Below, one piece after another: positions 53,215-62,297 of a stretch of DNA of 64,000 nucleotides. The notes beneath the pieces are model-generated. The model had not been told where the DNA came from, ran no database searches, and saw nothing but the letters and a program-made list of their open reading frames with translations. Every line of letters starts with the position of its first letter. The first letter of the stretch is position 1. The DNA comes from Pseudomonas sp. (lineage in GTDB: Bacteria > Pseudomonadota > Gammaproteobacteria > Pseudomonadales > Pseudomonadaceae), in assembly GCF_030683065.1 (NCBI RefSeq), contig NZ_JAUXMX010000063.1:90007-154006 (forward strand), given 5' to 3'. The position numbers were made by a program, and so were the translations under genes.

Positions 53215-54231
53215 TCAGCGCGCCTTCAGTTGCAGCGTCAGCCAGCCGCGCAGTCGGCGGTAGAGTTGCTCCTGCTCGACCTCAAGGTTGCCCGGCAAGG
53301 CCTTGAGGGCCACCTGGGTATAAGCCGGGTGTTCCTGGCGCTTGCTGGCCTGGACGCGTCGGGCAGCGGCGTTGCGTTCAAGCTGTTGATCTTTGTAGAA
53401 GAAGTCGCCAGTGGCCAGTTTGAGGCTGGCTTGCAGTTCGTCCAGTCCTGGGCTGGCATCGGCTGCCGGCTTGACGTTCACCAGCAGCAGGCTGCGCACG
53501 TCGGCGGGTTGTTCTTCGCTGAGGTAGCGTGTGCTCCAGTATCCGCCGCTGCCGTGGCCGAGCAGGACGATGTGCTTGACCTGCCGCTGGCGCGCCAGTT
53601 CCAGCGCCGCGCTGATGCGCTGCTTGATGCGCTCGGCGTGACGTTCGGCGGGGTCTTGCGCGGGTTGATCGTTCTGGATGCTTGGCGCCGGCTCTACGGC
53701 GTCGGCCGCTGGGGCCGGCTCCTCGGTAGCGCCCGCAGCGTCAGTCTCATCGCTGTTGACCGGTTCATCGGCTGGCGGAGCCGTGTTTGCGGGGTTGATG
53801 CTGGATGCTGGCGGCAGTGCATCCTGTGGGTCTGGCAGGCTCAGGGTCAGGCTGTGCCAGCCGGCCTCTGGCAACTTGCGTCGCAATGGGCCAAGCACGT
53901 TGGGCCAGTCGGCGCTTTCGCCATCGCCAGCCACCAGTATCACCACGCCATGGGCCTCGGCCGTATTGGCGGGTAGCCACAGGGCGAGGAAAGACTCCTC
54001 TCCAGCCTGGAGTAATTGCTGTTCCTGGTCGGGTAAGAGGCGGCTCAGCGCGCTGGCAGCATCTGCGCTGCGCTCGGTTTGTGCTGGGCGATCCAGGTCT
54101 GCCGCGGTCGGATCAAGTGCTGCGCCCTGGTCGTCTGCGGTGCCGGGTTCTTCGGCCTGCAGTGACGAGCTGATCGGCAGTAGCAGGCTCAGGCTCAGGG
54201 CTGTCAGCAGGGGGCGAAGGGCGCGGGGCAT
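53215..54231 (-). CDS. DUF3530 family, exported alpha/beta-hydrolase-like protein
   Basis: A 338-residue protein with a signal peptide (LLTALSLSLLLPISSSLQAEE). A hydrolase-like fold is interrupted by a low-complexity Ala/Pro/Glu/Asp stretch (about residues 155-195). The possible nucleophile elbow is VLLGHGSGGYWSTRYL. The family is uncharacterised, so no substrate is assigned. It is transcribed opposite to djlA and agtS. The gene position next to agtSR is the same as in P. aeruginosa from memory. Confidence 0.75.
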   Translation of the reverse strand: MPRALRPLLTALSLSLLLPISSSLQAEEPGTADDQGAALDPTAADLDRPAQTERSADAASALSRLLPDQEQQLLQAGEESFLALWLPANTAEAHGVVILVAGDGESADWPNVLGPLRRKLPEAGWHSLTLSLPDPQDALPPASSINPANTAPPADEPVNSDETDAAGATEEPAPAADAVEPAPSIQNDQPAQDPAERHAERIKQRISAALELARQRQVKHIVLLGHGSGGYWSTRYLSEEQPADVRSLLLVNVKPAADASPGLDELQASLKLATGDFFYKDQQLERNAAARRVQASKRQEHPAYTQVALKALPGNLEVEQEQLYRRLRGWLTLQLKAR

Positions 54232-54430
54232 GGGCTACTCCAGAGCAGGACAATAAGCGCTTTAGCCTACTGCTTGCGCGGCGCTTTGTCAGCGCTATCC
54301 CTTGGCGAGCGGGCCCTCGACTGGAGTAAGGTATGAACACGTGAACCCTCGTGCTGGTTTGGCCTGACGACGATGGTTGTTTTCACCTCTTGCGAATCTT
54401 TTCCCACGTCCTGACAGAGTAGTTTTGGCA

Positions 54431-56839
54431 ATGAGTTCCATGTGGTCGCGCTTTCTCTTTTTATTGCTGGTGTGGCCGTTTTTTGCAGGGGCTGAAGATA
54501 CGCTGCTGCCCCTGCGTCCACTGTATACGGCCGAGCAACAGGCCTGGCTCGGCGAGCATCGGCAGCTGCGTGTAGGGCTGCTCATGCAAGCGCCCTGGGC
54601 CTTGTATGACCGGCGTCTGCAGCGGCTTTCCGGGGCCAATGTCGAGCTGATGAGCCGCGTATTAAAGGGCATGGGTGTGCAGCCGGTCTGGTTGCGCTAC
54701 GCCGACCAGGACGAGCTGGATGCCGCGTTGCGCCGAGGCGAGGTCGACCTTGCCCCAGGGCTGCAACAGACTCCACGAGGCCTGCGCTTATGGCTCTACT
54801 CCGCACCTTACATGCGGGTGCCGCATCTGGTGGTGAGTGAGCAGCGCGGTATCAGTGCGGTTGACCTCGATCGCCTGGGGTACGATGAGCCGGTCGCGGT
54901 ACGCGAGCCGAGCGCCGCGTTCGAGTACCTGTACAAGACCCACAACAACCTCCAGTTGCAGGCGGTGAGTTCGGAGCGAGTGGGGCTGTTGCGCCTGCTG
55001 CGTAAGGAGGTCAGCTACGCGGTGGTTGACGAGGCGCGGCTCAGCTTGCTGTTGCGCGAGCCGCAGTTTGCGACCCTGAGTATCGTCGGCGATATCGGTC
55101 TGCCCCAGTTGCTGCGCGTCGCCAGTCGGCGCGACGAACCACTGCTGGCGGAAATCATCGAGCGAACCCTTGAGGCCATGCCCGGGCGCGAGATCGAGCG
55201 CCTGCGTGAGCGCTGGCTGCCGTTGAAATACCCGCAGATCGGTGAATCCCTGGCCTTCTGGCGCGGCCTCGCGTTGTTGCTGTTGCTGGCCTTGCTCAGC
55301 GCCGCGGCCATCGTCTTGCACCTGCGTCAGCAGCGCCGCGGTCTGGAGCGGCAACTACTCGGTGTGCGCCAGGAGTTGAGCCAGCGCGAGGTGGCGGAGC
55401 AGGCCCTGCGCCTCAGTCAGTTTTCCATCGACCACAGCACCGTAGGCATTCTCTGGGTCAATTGGGACAGCCATGTGCGTTATGCCAACCGCGCCGCCGA
55501 AGAGATGCTCGGCTATGCCAGCGGGTCATTAGTGGAGCTGCCGTTGCAGGTGCTGGAGCCCAGCCTGAATATGGATCGCTGGTTGAGCCTGTGGAAGCTG
55601 GCGCGTAGCACCGGCGAAGCCTTGCCGGGTTTCGAGGCCGAGTGCCGGCGCGCCGATGGCAGTGGCTTGCCGGCAGATGTGTCGCTGAGCTTCCTGCGTT
55701 TCGATCGGGCGGAATACCTAGTGGTGTTCCTCGCCGATGTTACCGAGCGTCGTCGCGCCCGCGCCGCCCTGCAGGAAAGCGAGGCACGGCTCAAAGGTAT
55801 CGCTGGCAATGTGCCTGGGCTGGTGTTCCGCCTGGAGCGCGCCGCGATTGAGCAGCCGGTGGTGTTTGCTTACATCAGCGAGGCCAGCGCCGAACTGGTC
55901 GGTTATCCGGCCGTCGAGTTGCAACGCGTTGACCGTGGGATTCGCAGCCTGGTGCATCCCGACGATCAGGCCAGCTACCGGCGCACCCAGGACGCGGCCC
56001 TCGCCGGGGACAGTGACTGGCAGTGGCAGGGGCGCATTGTTACTCGCGCCGGGCAACTGCGATGGGCCGATATCAAGGCCACCGCGCGGCGCCTGGGCGA
56101 GGGGCGGGTGGTGTGGGACGGGATCGTCTGGGACATTACCGAAAATAAACAGGTGGAGCTGGCCCTGGGCGAATCGCGGGCGCGCCTGCGTGAGTTGTCG
56201 GCGCATCTGGAGAGCGTGCGCGAAGAGGAAAAGGCGCGCATTGCCCGCGAGGTGCATGACGAGCTGGGCCAGGTGCTCACCGTGCTCAAGCTGGAAACGG
56301 CCATGTGCGAGCTGGTCTGTTCCGGTCAGATGCCGGAGCTGGATAAGCACCTGCAGAACATGAAGCGCCTGATCGCCCAGCTGTTTCAGCTGGTGCGCGA
56401 TGTGGCCAGCGCCCTGCGCCCGCCGATTCTCGATGCCGGCATCGCCTCGGCCATCGAGTGGCAGGTGCGCCGCTTCGAGGCGCGCACCCAGATCCCGTGC
56501 ATGGTCGAGGTGCCGGAAAACTTGCCGAAACTCAGCGATGCCAAGGCCATCGGCCTGTTTCGCATTCTGCAGGAGGCGCTGACCAATATCATGCGCCACG
56601 CCGGCGCGCACAGCGTTCAGGTGAGCCTGCACCTGGAGGACGGCGAGCTGTGCCTGTGCGTCAGCGATGACGGCAAGGGTTTTGCGCCCGAGCAGCGCAA
56701 GCCGGGACAATCGTTCGGCCTGGTCGGCATGCAGGAGCGGGTATTGATGCTCGGCGGCCAGTTGCAGATTGACAGCCAGCCCGGCGAGGGGACTACGCTG
56801 TACGCACGAGTGGCGGTGGCCGAGGAGGACGTGGTGTGA
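54431..56839 (+). CDS. agtS: Sensor histidine kinase AgtS: periplasmic solute-binding domain, two PAS, NarL-type kinase
   Basis: An 802-residue inner-membrane sensor. Signal/anchor, then a periplasmic solute-binding (SBP_bac_3) domain about residues 40-265 (LRVGLLMQAPWALYDRRLQ; DLAPGLQQTPRGLRLW), a transmembrane helix at 279-298, two PAS domains (about 345-450 and 465-590), and the HisKA_3 dimerisation domain with His609 (AREVHDELGQVLTVLKLE), then the ATPase domain (DDGKGF, GLVGMQERV). It should sense 4-aminobutyrate or 5-aminovalerate and drive AgtR. The ATG at 54431 is the most likely start, although its ribosome-binding site is weak. The stop overlaps the agtR start. Confidence 0.88.
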   Translation: MSSMWSRFLFLLLVWPFFAGAEDTLLPLRPLYTAEQQAWLGEHRQLRVGLLMQAPWALYDRRLQRLSGANVELMSRVLKGMGVQPVWLRYADQDELDAALRRGEVDLAPGLQQTPRGLRLWLYSAPYMRVPHLVVSEQRGISAVDLDRLGYDEPVAVREPSAAFEYLYKTHNNLQLQAVSSERVGLLRLLRKEVSYAVVDEARLSLLLREPQFATLSIVGDIGLPQLLRVASRRDEPLLAEIIERTLEAMPGREIERLRERWLPLKYPQIGESLAFWRGLALLLLLALLSAAAIVLHLRQQRRGLERQLLGVRQELSQREVAEQALRLSQFSIDHSTVGILWVNWDSHVRYANRAAEEMLGYASGSLVELPLQVLEPSLNMDRWLSLWKLARSTGEALPGFEAECRRADGSGLPADVSLSFLRFDRAEYLVVFLADVTERRRARAALQESEARLKGIAGNVPGLVFRLERAAIEQPVVFAYISEASAELVGYPAVELQRVDRGIRSLVHPDDQASYRRTQDAALAGDSDWQWQGRIVTRAGQLRWADIKATARRLGEGRVVWDGIVWDITENKQVELALGESRARLRELSAHLESVREEEKARIAREVHDELGQVLTVLKLETAMCELVCSGQMPELDKHLQNMKRLIAQLFQLVRDVASALRPPILDAGIASAIEWQVRRFEARTQIPCMVEVPENLPKLSDAKAIGLFRILQEALTNIMRHAGAHSVQVSLHLEDGELCLCVSDDGKGFAPEQRKPGQSFGLVGMQERVLMLGGQLQIDSQPGEGTTLYARVAVAEEDVV

Positions 56840-57465
56840 TTCGGGTAATAGTGGCTGAGGACCACGCCATAGTGCGTGAAGGAATCAAACAGTTGATCGG
56901 TATGGCCCGTGACCTCGAGGTAGTCGGCGAGGCAGGCAATGGTGAACTGTTGCTCGAGTGCCTGCGCAAGACTGCCTGCGACGTGGTGTTGCTGGATATC
57001 AGCATGCCTGGCGTGAATGGCCTGGAGGCGATTCCACGGATCCGTGCGCTGGCCAACGGCCCGGCGATCCTGGTGCTGTCGATGCACAACGAGGCGCAGA
57101 TGGCCGCCCGCGCGCTGAAGATCGGCGCGGCCGGTTATGCAACCAAGGACAGTGACCCGGCGCTGTTGATCACCGCCATCCGCAAGGTGGCCGGCGGTGG
57201 CCGCTACATCGACCCGGATCTGGCCGATCGCATGGTCTTCGAGGTCGGCCTGACCGATTCACGGCCGCCCCATGCCCAGCTTTCCGAACGTGAGTTCTCG
57301 GTGTTCGAGCGTCTGGTGCGCGGCGAAGGGGTCAACGATATCGCCCTGCATCTGGCGATCAGCAACAAGACCGTGAGCACCCACAAGGCGCGCTTGATGC
57401 AAAAGCTCGGCGTGCACTCGATGGCCGACCTGGTGCGCTATGCCATGGAGCATCGTCTGGTCTGA
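56836..57465 (+). CDS. agtR: Response regulator AgtR (NarL/FixJ type)
   Basis: A 209-residue regulator with a receiver domain (IVAEDHAIVREGIKQL; phosphorylation site Asp54 in VVLLDISMPGVNG) and a LuxR-type helix-turn-helix (LSEREFSVFERLVRGEGVNDIALHLAISNKTVSTHKARLMQKL). It starts at GTG 56836, overlapping the agtS stop. It most likely activates the agtABCD promoter 300 bases downstream, where a good dyad exists. Confidence 0.9.
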   Translation: MIRVIVAEDHAIVREGIKQLIGMARDLEVVGEAGNGELLLECLRKTACDVVLLDISMPGVNGLEAIPRIRALANGPAILVLSMHNEAQMAARALKIGAAGYATKDSDPALLITAIRKVAGGGRYIDPDLADRMVFEVGLTDSRPPHAQLSEREFSVFERLVRGEGVNDIALHLAISNKTVSTHKARLMQKLGVHSMADLVRYAMEHRLV

Positions 57466-57701
57466 GCGGCTGATCTCGCCATGCGGCGTGAGTCATCGGA
57501 TGCGTGCTGTGGAAAAACGCTCGCCTGCTGCCGCAGCACTGCTGACTCAGAACCGCCTGCGCACTGCTCTGCAATAGGGCGTTCAGCCTGCCTGGATATT
57601 GCGCTAATCCTGCCCGAGGCAAGGCGTGCAGGCCTCCCAGCGACGGCCATTCTGGTGCATTGGGCGCCTCTTACTGGGGCGTTGCGCGGGGCGTTGTTTT
57701 T

Positions 57702-57717
57702 GTAGGGCAATCCCTAC
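57702..57717 (+). promoter_or_regulatory. Dyad upstream of agtA, candidate AgtR site; rest of the 365-base gap
   Basis: GTAGGG-CAAT-CCCTAC is a perfect 6+4+6 palindrome, the size range of NarL/FixJ-type operators. A possible -10 (TATAAC, 57775-57780) lies 58 bases downstream, placing the dyad about 75 bases before the start. No gene is seen between 57466 and 57830. Confidence 0.5.
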
Positions 57718-57830
57718 GCCAATCTCTCCGTTCGCCTTATAAAAGGTTGTCATCCTGCCTGATTTTGCCGCCGGTATAACGCCCCTAGTCTTGTGCCATC
57801 AGCGTGCAGACAACAACAAAGGGTGTGGCA

Positions 57831-58940
57831 ATGACCGGGTCTCAGGCAAGCGATGTGTTGGTGAGCTTTCGTGGCGTGCAAAAAAGCTATGACGGCGAAA
57901 ACCTGATCGTTAAAGATCTCAATCTGGATATCCGCAAGGGCGAGTTCCTCACCCTGCTCGGGCCGTCCGGTTCGGGCAAGACCACCAGCTTGATGATGCT
58001 GGCCGGTTTTGAAACCCCCACCGCCGGGGAAATTCTCCTCGGTGGACGTTCGTTGACCAAGCTGCCGCCGCACAAGCGTGACATCGGCATGGTGTTTCAG
58101 AACTATGCGTTGTTCCCGCACATGACGGTGGCCGAGAACCTGGCGTTCCCCCTGACGGTGCGCGGTCTGTCGCGTACCGACACCAGCGAGCGGGTCAAGC
58201 GTGCACTGTCGATGGTGCAGTTGGATAGCTTCCGCAATCGCTACCCCGGGCAACTTTCCGGCGGCCAGCAGCAGCGTGTGGCCCTGGCCCGCGCCCTGGT
58301 GTTCGAGCCGCAACTGGTGCTGATGGACGAACCCCTGGGTGCCCTCGATAAGCAGTTGCGCGAGCACATGCAGATGGAGATCAAGCACCTGCACCAGCGT
58401 CTGGGCGTGACTGTGGTTTACGTCACCCACGACCAGGGCGAGGCGCTGACCATGTCCGACCGGGTCGCGGTGTTCCATCAGGGCGAGATTCAGCAGATCG
58501 CCGACCCGCGCACCCTGTATGAGCAGCCGAGCAATACCTTCGTCGCCAACTTTATCGGCGAGAACAACCGCCTCAGCGGTCACCTGATCAGCCGTGATGG
58601 CGAGCGCTGTGTGGTCGGCCTGGCCCGTGGTGAGCGGGTCGAAGCGCTGGCGGTGAATGTCGGTCAGCCAGGCGAGCCGGTGACCCTTTCGGTACGTCCC
58701 GAGCGAATCCGCTTGAACGGTCACAGCGAGGCCTGCCCGAACCGCTTCTCCGGGCGAGTTGCCGAGTTCATCTATCTGGGCGACCACGTGCGGATTCGCA
58801 TGGAGGTCTGCGGTAAAAGCGACTTTTACATCAAACAGCCGGTGGCCGAGCTGGACTCCGTTTTGGCCGTCGGCGACTTGGTGCCGCTCGGCTGGCATGT
58901 CGAGCACGTCCGTGCACTCGACCCGCAGCAGCCGGACTGA
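57831..58940 (+). CDS. agtA: ABC transporter ATP-binding protein AgtA
   Basis: A 369-residue ATPase of the polyamine/spermidine (PotA) type. Walker A GPSGSGKTT, Q-loop FQNYALFP, signature LSGGQQQRVALARAL, Walker B LVLMDEPLGALD and a C-terminal TOBE domain (LSVRPERIRLNG) are visible. It powers uptake of 4-aminobutyrate and 5-aminovalerate with AgtB, AgtC and AgtD. The ATG at 57831 follows AAGGG; a GTG at 57804 is an alternative start. It is the first gene of the transport operon. Confidence 0.9.
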   Translation: MTGSQASDVLVSFRGVQKSYDGENLIVKDLNLDIRKGEFLTLLGPSGSGKTTSLMMLAGFETPTAGEILLGGRSLTKLPPHKRDIGMVFQNYALFPHMTVAENLAFPLTVRGLSRTDTSERVKRALSMVQLDSFRNRYPGQLSGGQQQRVALARALVFEPQLVLMDEPLGALDKQLREHMQMEIKHLHQRLGVTVVYVTHDQGEALTMSDRVAVFHQGEIQQIADPRTLYEQPSNTFVANFIGENNRLSGHLISRDGERCVVGLARGERVEALAVNVGQPGEPVTLSVRPERIRLNGHSEACPNRFSGRVAEFIYLGDHVRIRMEVCGKSDFYIKQPVAELDSVLAVGDLVPLGWHVEHVRALDPQQPD

Positions 58941-58993
58941 ACCTATTAGTAGTGCTTCATCCTTACCCATGTGACACAGAGGAGATAACAACA

Positions 58994-60028
58994 ATGTCGA
59001 GATCCCTGAAGTTTGCGGCCCTGGCCGTTGGGGTGGCCCTTGCAGTACCGGCAATGGCTGTCGATTTGACTGCGATTTCATTTGGCGGCGCGAGCAAGGT
59101 TGCGCAGGTCAAGGCTTTCTACGAACCCTTCGAGGCAAAAACCGGTAACAAGATTCTGGCCGGCGAGTACAACGGCGAGATGGCCAAGGTCAAGGCCATG
59201 GTCGACACCAACAGCGTGAGCTGGAACCTGCTCGAAGTTGAATCGCCCGAGCTGGCGCGTGGCTGTGACGAAGGCTTGTTCGAACCGCTCGATCCGGCAT
59301 TGTTCGGTAACCCGGACGATTTCATCGACGGCGCTATCCAGCCGTGCGGCGTAGGTTTCTTCGTCTGGTCGACGGTGCTGGCCTACAACGCCGACAAGCT
59401 GAGTGCAGCACCGACCGGTTGGGTCGATTTCTGGGACGTAGAGAAATTCCCCGGCAAGCGCGGTCTGCGCAAGGGCGCCAAATACACCCTGGAATTCGCC
59501 CTGATGGCTGACGGCGTGGCGCCGACAGAAGTCTACAAAGTACTGGCGACCCGCGAAGGTGTTGATCGCGCCTTCCGCAAGCTGGATGAGCTCAAGCCGA
59601 ATATCCAGTGGTGGGAAGCCGGTGCCCAGCCGCCGCAGTACCTGGTCTCGGGTGATGTGGTGATGAGCTCGGCCTACAACGGTCGGATCGCTGCCGTGCA
59701 GGACGAAAGCAACCTGCAGGTGGTGTGGAACGGCGGCATCTACGACTTCGATTCCTGGGCGATCCCGCGTGGTGCCACGAATCAGGAGCTGGCCAAGCAG
59801 TTCATCGCCTTCTCGGTAGAAGCTGAGCAGCAGAAAATCTTCGCCGAAAACATTGCCTACGGCCCGGCCAAGAAACAGGCCATCGACCTGCTGGCACCCG
59901 AGCGTCTGAGCGTCATGCCGACCACGCCTGAAAACATCAAAGACCAGGTCGCCATCGACGTGACCTTCTGGGCTGACTACGGCGAGCAGCTGGAACAGCG
60001 CTTCAATGCCTGGGCTGCGCGTAACTAA
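58994..60028 (+). CDS. agtB: Periplasmic substrate-binding protein AgtB
   Basis: A 344-residue extracellular solute-binding protein of the PotD/F type with signal peptide (LKFAALAVGVALAVPAMA). The mature start is VDLTAISFGGASKVAQVKAFYEPFEAKTGNKI. The ATG at 58994 is preceded by GGAGATAA. A stem-loop after the stop (60043-60064) probably protects this part of the message, giving the binding protein an excess over the membrane subunits. Confidence 0.9.
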   Translation: MSRSLKFAALAVGVALAVPAMAVDLTAISFGGASKVAQVKAFYEPFEAKTGNKILAGEYNGEMAKVKAMVDTNSVSWNLLEVESPELARGCDEGLFEPLDPALFGNPDDFIDGAIQPCGVGFFVWSTVLAYNADKLSAAPTGWVDFWDVEKFPGKRGLRKGAKYTLEFALMADGVAPTEVYKVLATREGVDRAFRKLDELKPNIQWWEAGAQPPQYLVSGDVVMSSAYNGRIAAVQDESNLQVVWNGGIYDFDSWAIPRGATNQELAKQFIAFSVEAEQQKIFAENIAYGPAKKQAIDLLAPERLSVMPTTPENIKDQVAIDVTFWADYGEQLEQRFNAWAARN

Positions 60029-60042
60029 AGCCGCCTGACCCG

Positions 60043-60064
60043 ACCCCGGCTGCAAGGCCGGGGT
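60043..60064 (+). promoter_or_regulatory. Stem-loop after agtB
   Basis: ACCCCGGC / GCCGGGGT with loop TGCAAG and no T-run. This is the usual position for a message-stabilising hairpin behind a binding-protein gene. Confidence 0.65.
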
Positions 60065-60104
60065 TACTCGTCGGCCCGTGCGGCCGTTGCATACGGAGTT
60101 TTTC

Positions 60105-61358
60105 ATGGCCAGCGTACTGCCTGTTACCGACCTGCCTACCACCAGCCCCAGTCTCAAGCAGCGTCTGGCCCGCGCCGAACGTTTCAATCGGCTCAAGTCC
60201 AAGGCGCTGATCTTGCCCTTGCTGGTGTTTCTTCTGCTGACCTTCCTGGTGCCAATCGGTGCCTTGCTCTGGCGCAGTGTGGATAACCCGGAAGTGGTCA
60301 CCAGTCTGCCGCTTACTGTCGATGCCATCGCCGAGTGGAATGGTAAGGCACTGCCGAGCGAGGCGGTGTATCGCGCCGTGGCTCTGGATATCGTCGAGGC
60401 GCGCAAGCAGCGCAGCCTGGGTGATCTGTCCAAACGGCTGAACATGGAATTGGCCGGCTTTCGTAGCTTGATCAGCAGCACCGCCCGTGCTTTGCCTTTC
60501 GCCAGCGAACCGGCGTCTTACAAGGACGCTCTGGAAAACCTGGATGAGCGTTGGGGTGATCCGGCCTATTGGCAGGTGATCCGCCGCAACAGTTCGAGCA
60601 TTACCCCCTATTACCTGTTGGCTGCCCTCGACCATCGCATCGACGATCTCGGCGAGTTGGCCAGTGCCACTCCGGACCAGGCCATCTACCTGGATATTTT
60701 TGTGCGCACCTTCTGGATGAGCCTGGTGATTACCGTCATCTGCCTGGTGCTGGCTTACCCGCTTGCCTACCTGCTGGCCACCTTGCCGACCCGGCAAAGC
60801 AACCTGCTGATGATCCTGGTGCTGCTGCCCTTCTGGACCTCAATCCTGGTGCGGGTCGCGGCCTGGATCGTGCTCTTGCAGTCAGGCGGGTTGATCAATG
60901 GCGCGCTGCTGTCGCTAGGCATCATCGATGAACCCTTGCAGTTGGTGTTCAACCGCAGTGGGGTGTACATCGCCATGGTGCATATCATGCTGCCGTTCAT
61001 GATTCTGCCGATCTACAGCGTGATGAAGGGCATCTCGCCCACCTATATGCGCGCCGCGGTATCCCTGGGTTGCCATCCCTTCGCCAGCTTCTGGCGGGTG
61101 TATTTCCCGCAGACCCTGGCCGGGGTCGGCGCGGGCTGTCTGCTGGTGTTCATCCTGTCGATCGGCTACTACATCACCCCGGCGCTGCTGGGTAGCCCGA
61201 GCGACCAGATGATCAGCTATTTCATCGCCTTCTATACCAACAACACCATCAACTGGGGCATGGCCACCGCCCTTGGCAGTCTGCTGCTGGGTGCCACCCT
61301 GGTGCTTTATGTGGTGTACAGCTGGCTGGTTGGTGCAAGCAAGTTGAGGCTGGCCTAA
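60105..61358 (+). CDS. agtC: ABC transporter permease AgtC
   Basis: A 417-residue inner-membrane permease of the PotB type. One helix lies near residues 28-50, then a large periplasmic loop of about 140 residues, unusual for the short PotB family, precedes the transport core (LDIFVRTFWMSLVITVICLVLAYPLAYLLATLPTR; AAVSLGCHPFASFWRVYFPQTLAG with the EAA-like loop). GGAG seven bases before 60105 decides the start; a GTG at 60078 is not used. The long loop may contact the substrate-binding protein. Confidence 0.88.
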   Translation: MASVLPVTDLPTTSPSLKQRLARAERFNRLKSKALILPLLVFLLLTFLVPIGALLWRSVDNPEVVTSLPLTVDAIAEWNGKALPSEAVYRAVALDIVEARKQRSLGDLSKRLNMELAGFRSLISSTARALPFASEPASYKDALENLDERWGDPAYWQVIRRNSSSITPYYLLAALDHRIDDLGELASATPDQAIYLDIFVRTFWMSLVITVICLVLAYPLAYLLATLPTRQSNLLMILVLLPFWTSILVRVAAWIVLLQSGGLINGALLSLGIIDEPLQLVFNRSGVYIAMVHIMLPFMILPIYSVMKGISPTYMRAAVSLGCHPFASFWRVYFPQTLAGVGAGCLLVFILSIGYYITPALLGSPSDQMISYFIAFYTNNTINWGMATALGSLLLGATLVLYVVYSWLVGASKLRLA

Positions 61359-61444
61359 AACAGTCTGCGTCGCAGGCATCTGATGGCCCTGTCCCGTTTT
61401 GGGAGAGGGCGCTTCAAGCACAAGATCAAGTGGAGTAAGCCCCT

Positions 61445-62272
61445 ATGCTCAGCCCCTACCTGTCACCCGTCGAGCGCGTCTGGTACTACAGCCTGCGCAC
61501 TCTCTGCGCCCTGGTGCTGCTGTTTCTGATCCTGCCGGTGTTGGTGATCATCCCGTTGTCGTTCAACTCCGGCAGCTTTCTGGTCTACCCGCTGCAGGGC
61601 TTTTCCCTGCGCTGGTACGAGGACTTCTTTACCTCCGCCGACTGGATGCGCTCGCTGAAGAACAGCATGATCATCGCCCCGGCGGCCACCGCCCTGGCCA
61701 TGGTATTCGGCACTCTGGCGGCGATTGGCTTGACCCGCGGCGAGTTCCGCGGCAAGGCCCTGGTGATGAGCCTGTTGATCTCACCGATGGTGGTGCCGGT
61801 GGTGATCGTCGGTGTGGCCAGCTACCTGTTCTTCGCTCCGCTGGGGTTGGGTAACAGCTACTTCTCGCTGATCGTGGTGCATGCAGTGCTGGGCGTGCCC
61901 TTCGTCATCATCACGGTGTCGGCCACCCTGCAGGGCTTCAACTATAACCTGGTGCGCGCTGCTGCCAGCCTCGGCGCTTCGCCGCTGACTGCGTTCCGCC
62001 GGGTGACCCTGCCGCTGATCGCTCCAGGGGTGATCAGTGGTGCACTGTTTGCCTTTGCCACGTCCTTCGACGAAGTGGTGGTTACTCTGTTCCTCGCCGG
62101 CCCGGAGCAGACCACCTTGCCACGACAGATGTTCAGCGGCATCCGCGAGAACCTCAGCCCGACCATCGCCGCCGCGGCGACCCTGCTGATTGGCTTCTCC
62201 ATCCTGCTGTTGCTGACCCTGGAATGGCTGCGCGGGCGCAGCGAAAAAATGCGTACCCAGCAACCAACCTGA
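61445..62272 (+). CDS. agtD: ABC transporter permease AgtD
   Basis: A 275-residue PotC-type permease with six helices and the coupling loop RAAASLGASPLTAFRRVTLPL. It completes the AgtABCD transporter. An imperfect hairpin at about 61385-61410 separates it from agtC. The gene is followed after 25 bases by gabD, so import and catabolism genes are probably cotranscribed. Confidence 0.9.
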   Translation: MLSPYLSPVERVWYYSLRTLCALVLLFLILPVLVIIPLSFNSGSFLVYPLQGFSLRWYEDFFTSADWMRSLKNSMIIAPAATALAMVFGTLAAIGLTRGEFRGKALVMSLLISPMVVPVVIVGVASYLFFAPLGLGNSYFSLIVVHAVLGVPFVIITVSATLQGFNYNLVRAAASLGASPLTAFRRVTLPLIAPGVISGALFAFATSFDEVVVTLFLAGPEQTTLPRQMFSGIRENLSPTIAAAATLLIGFSILLLLTLEWLRGRSEKMRTQQPT

Positions 62273-62297
62273 TCGCCAAACGAATAAGAGAGTCCGC

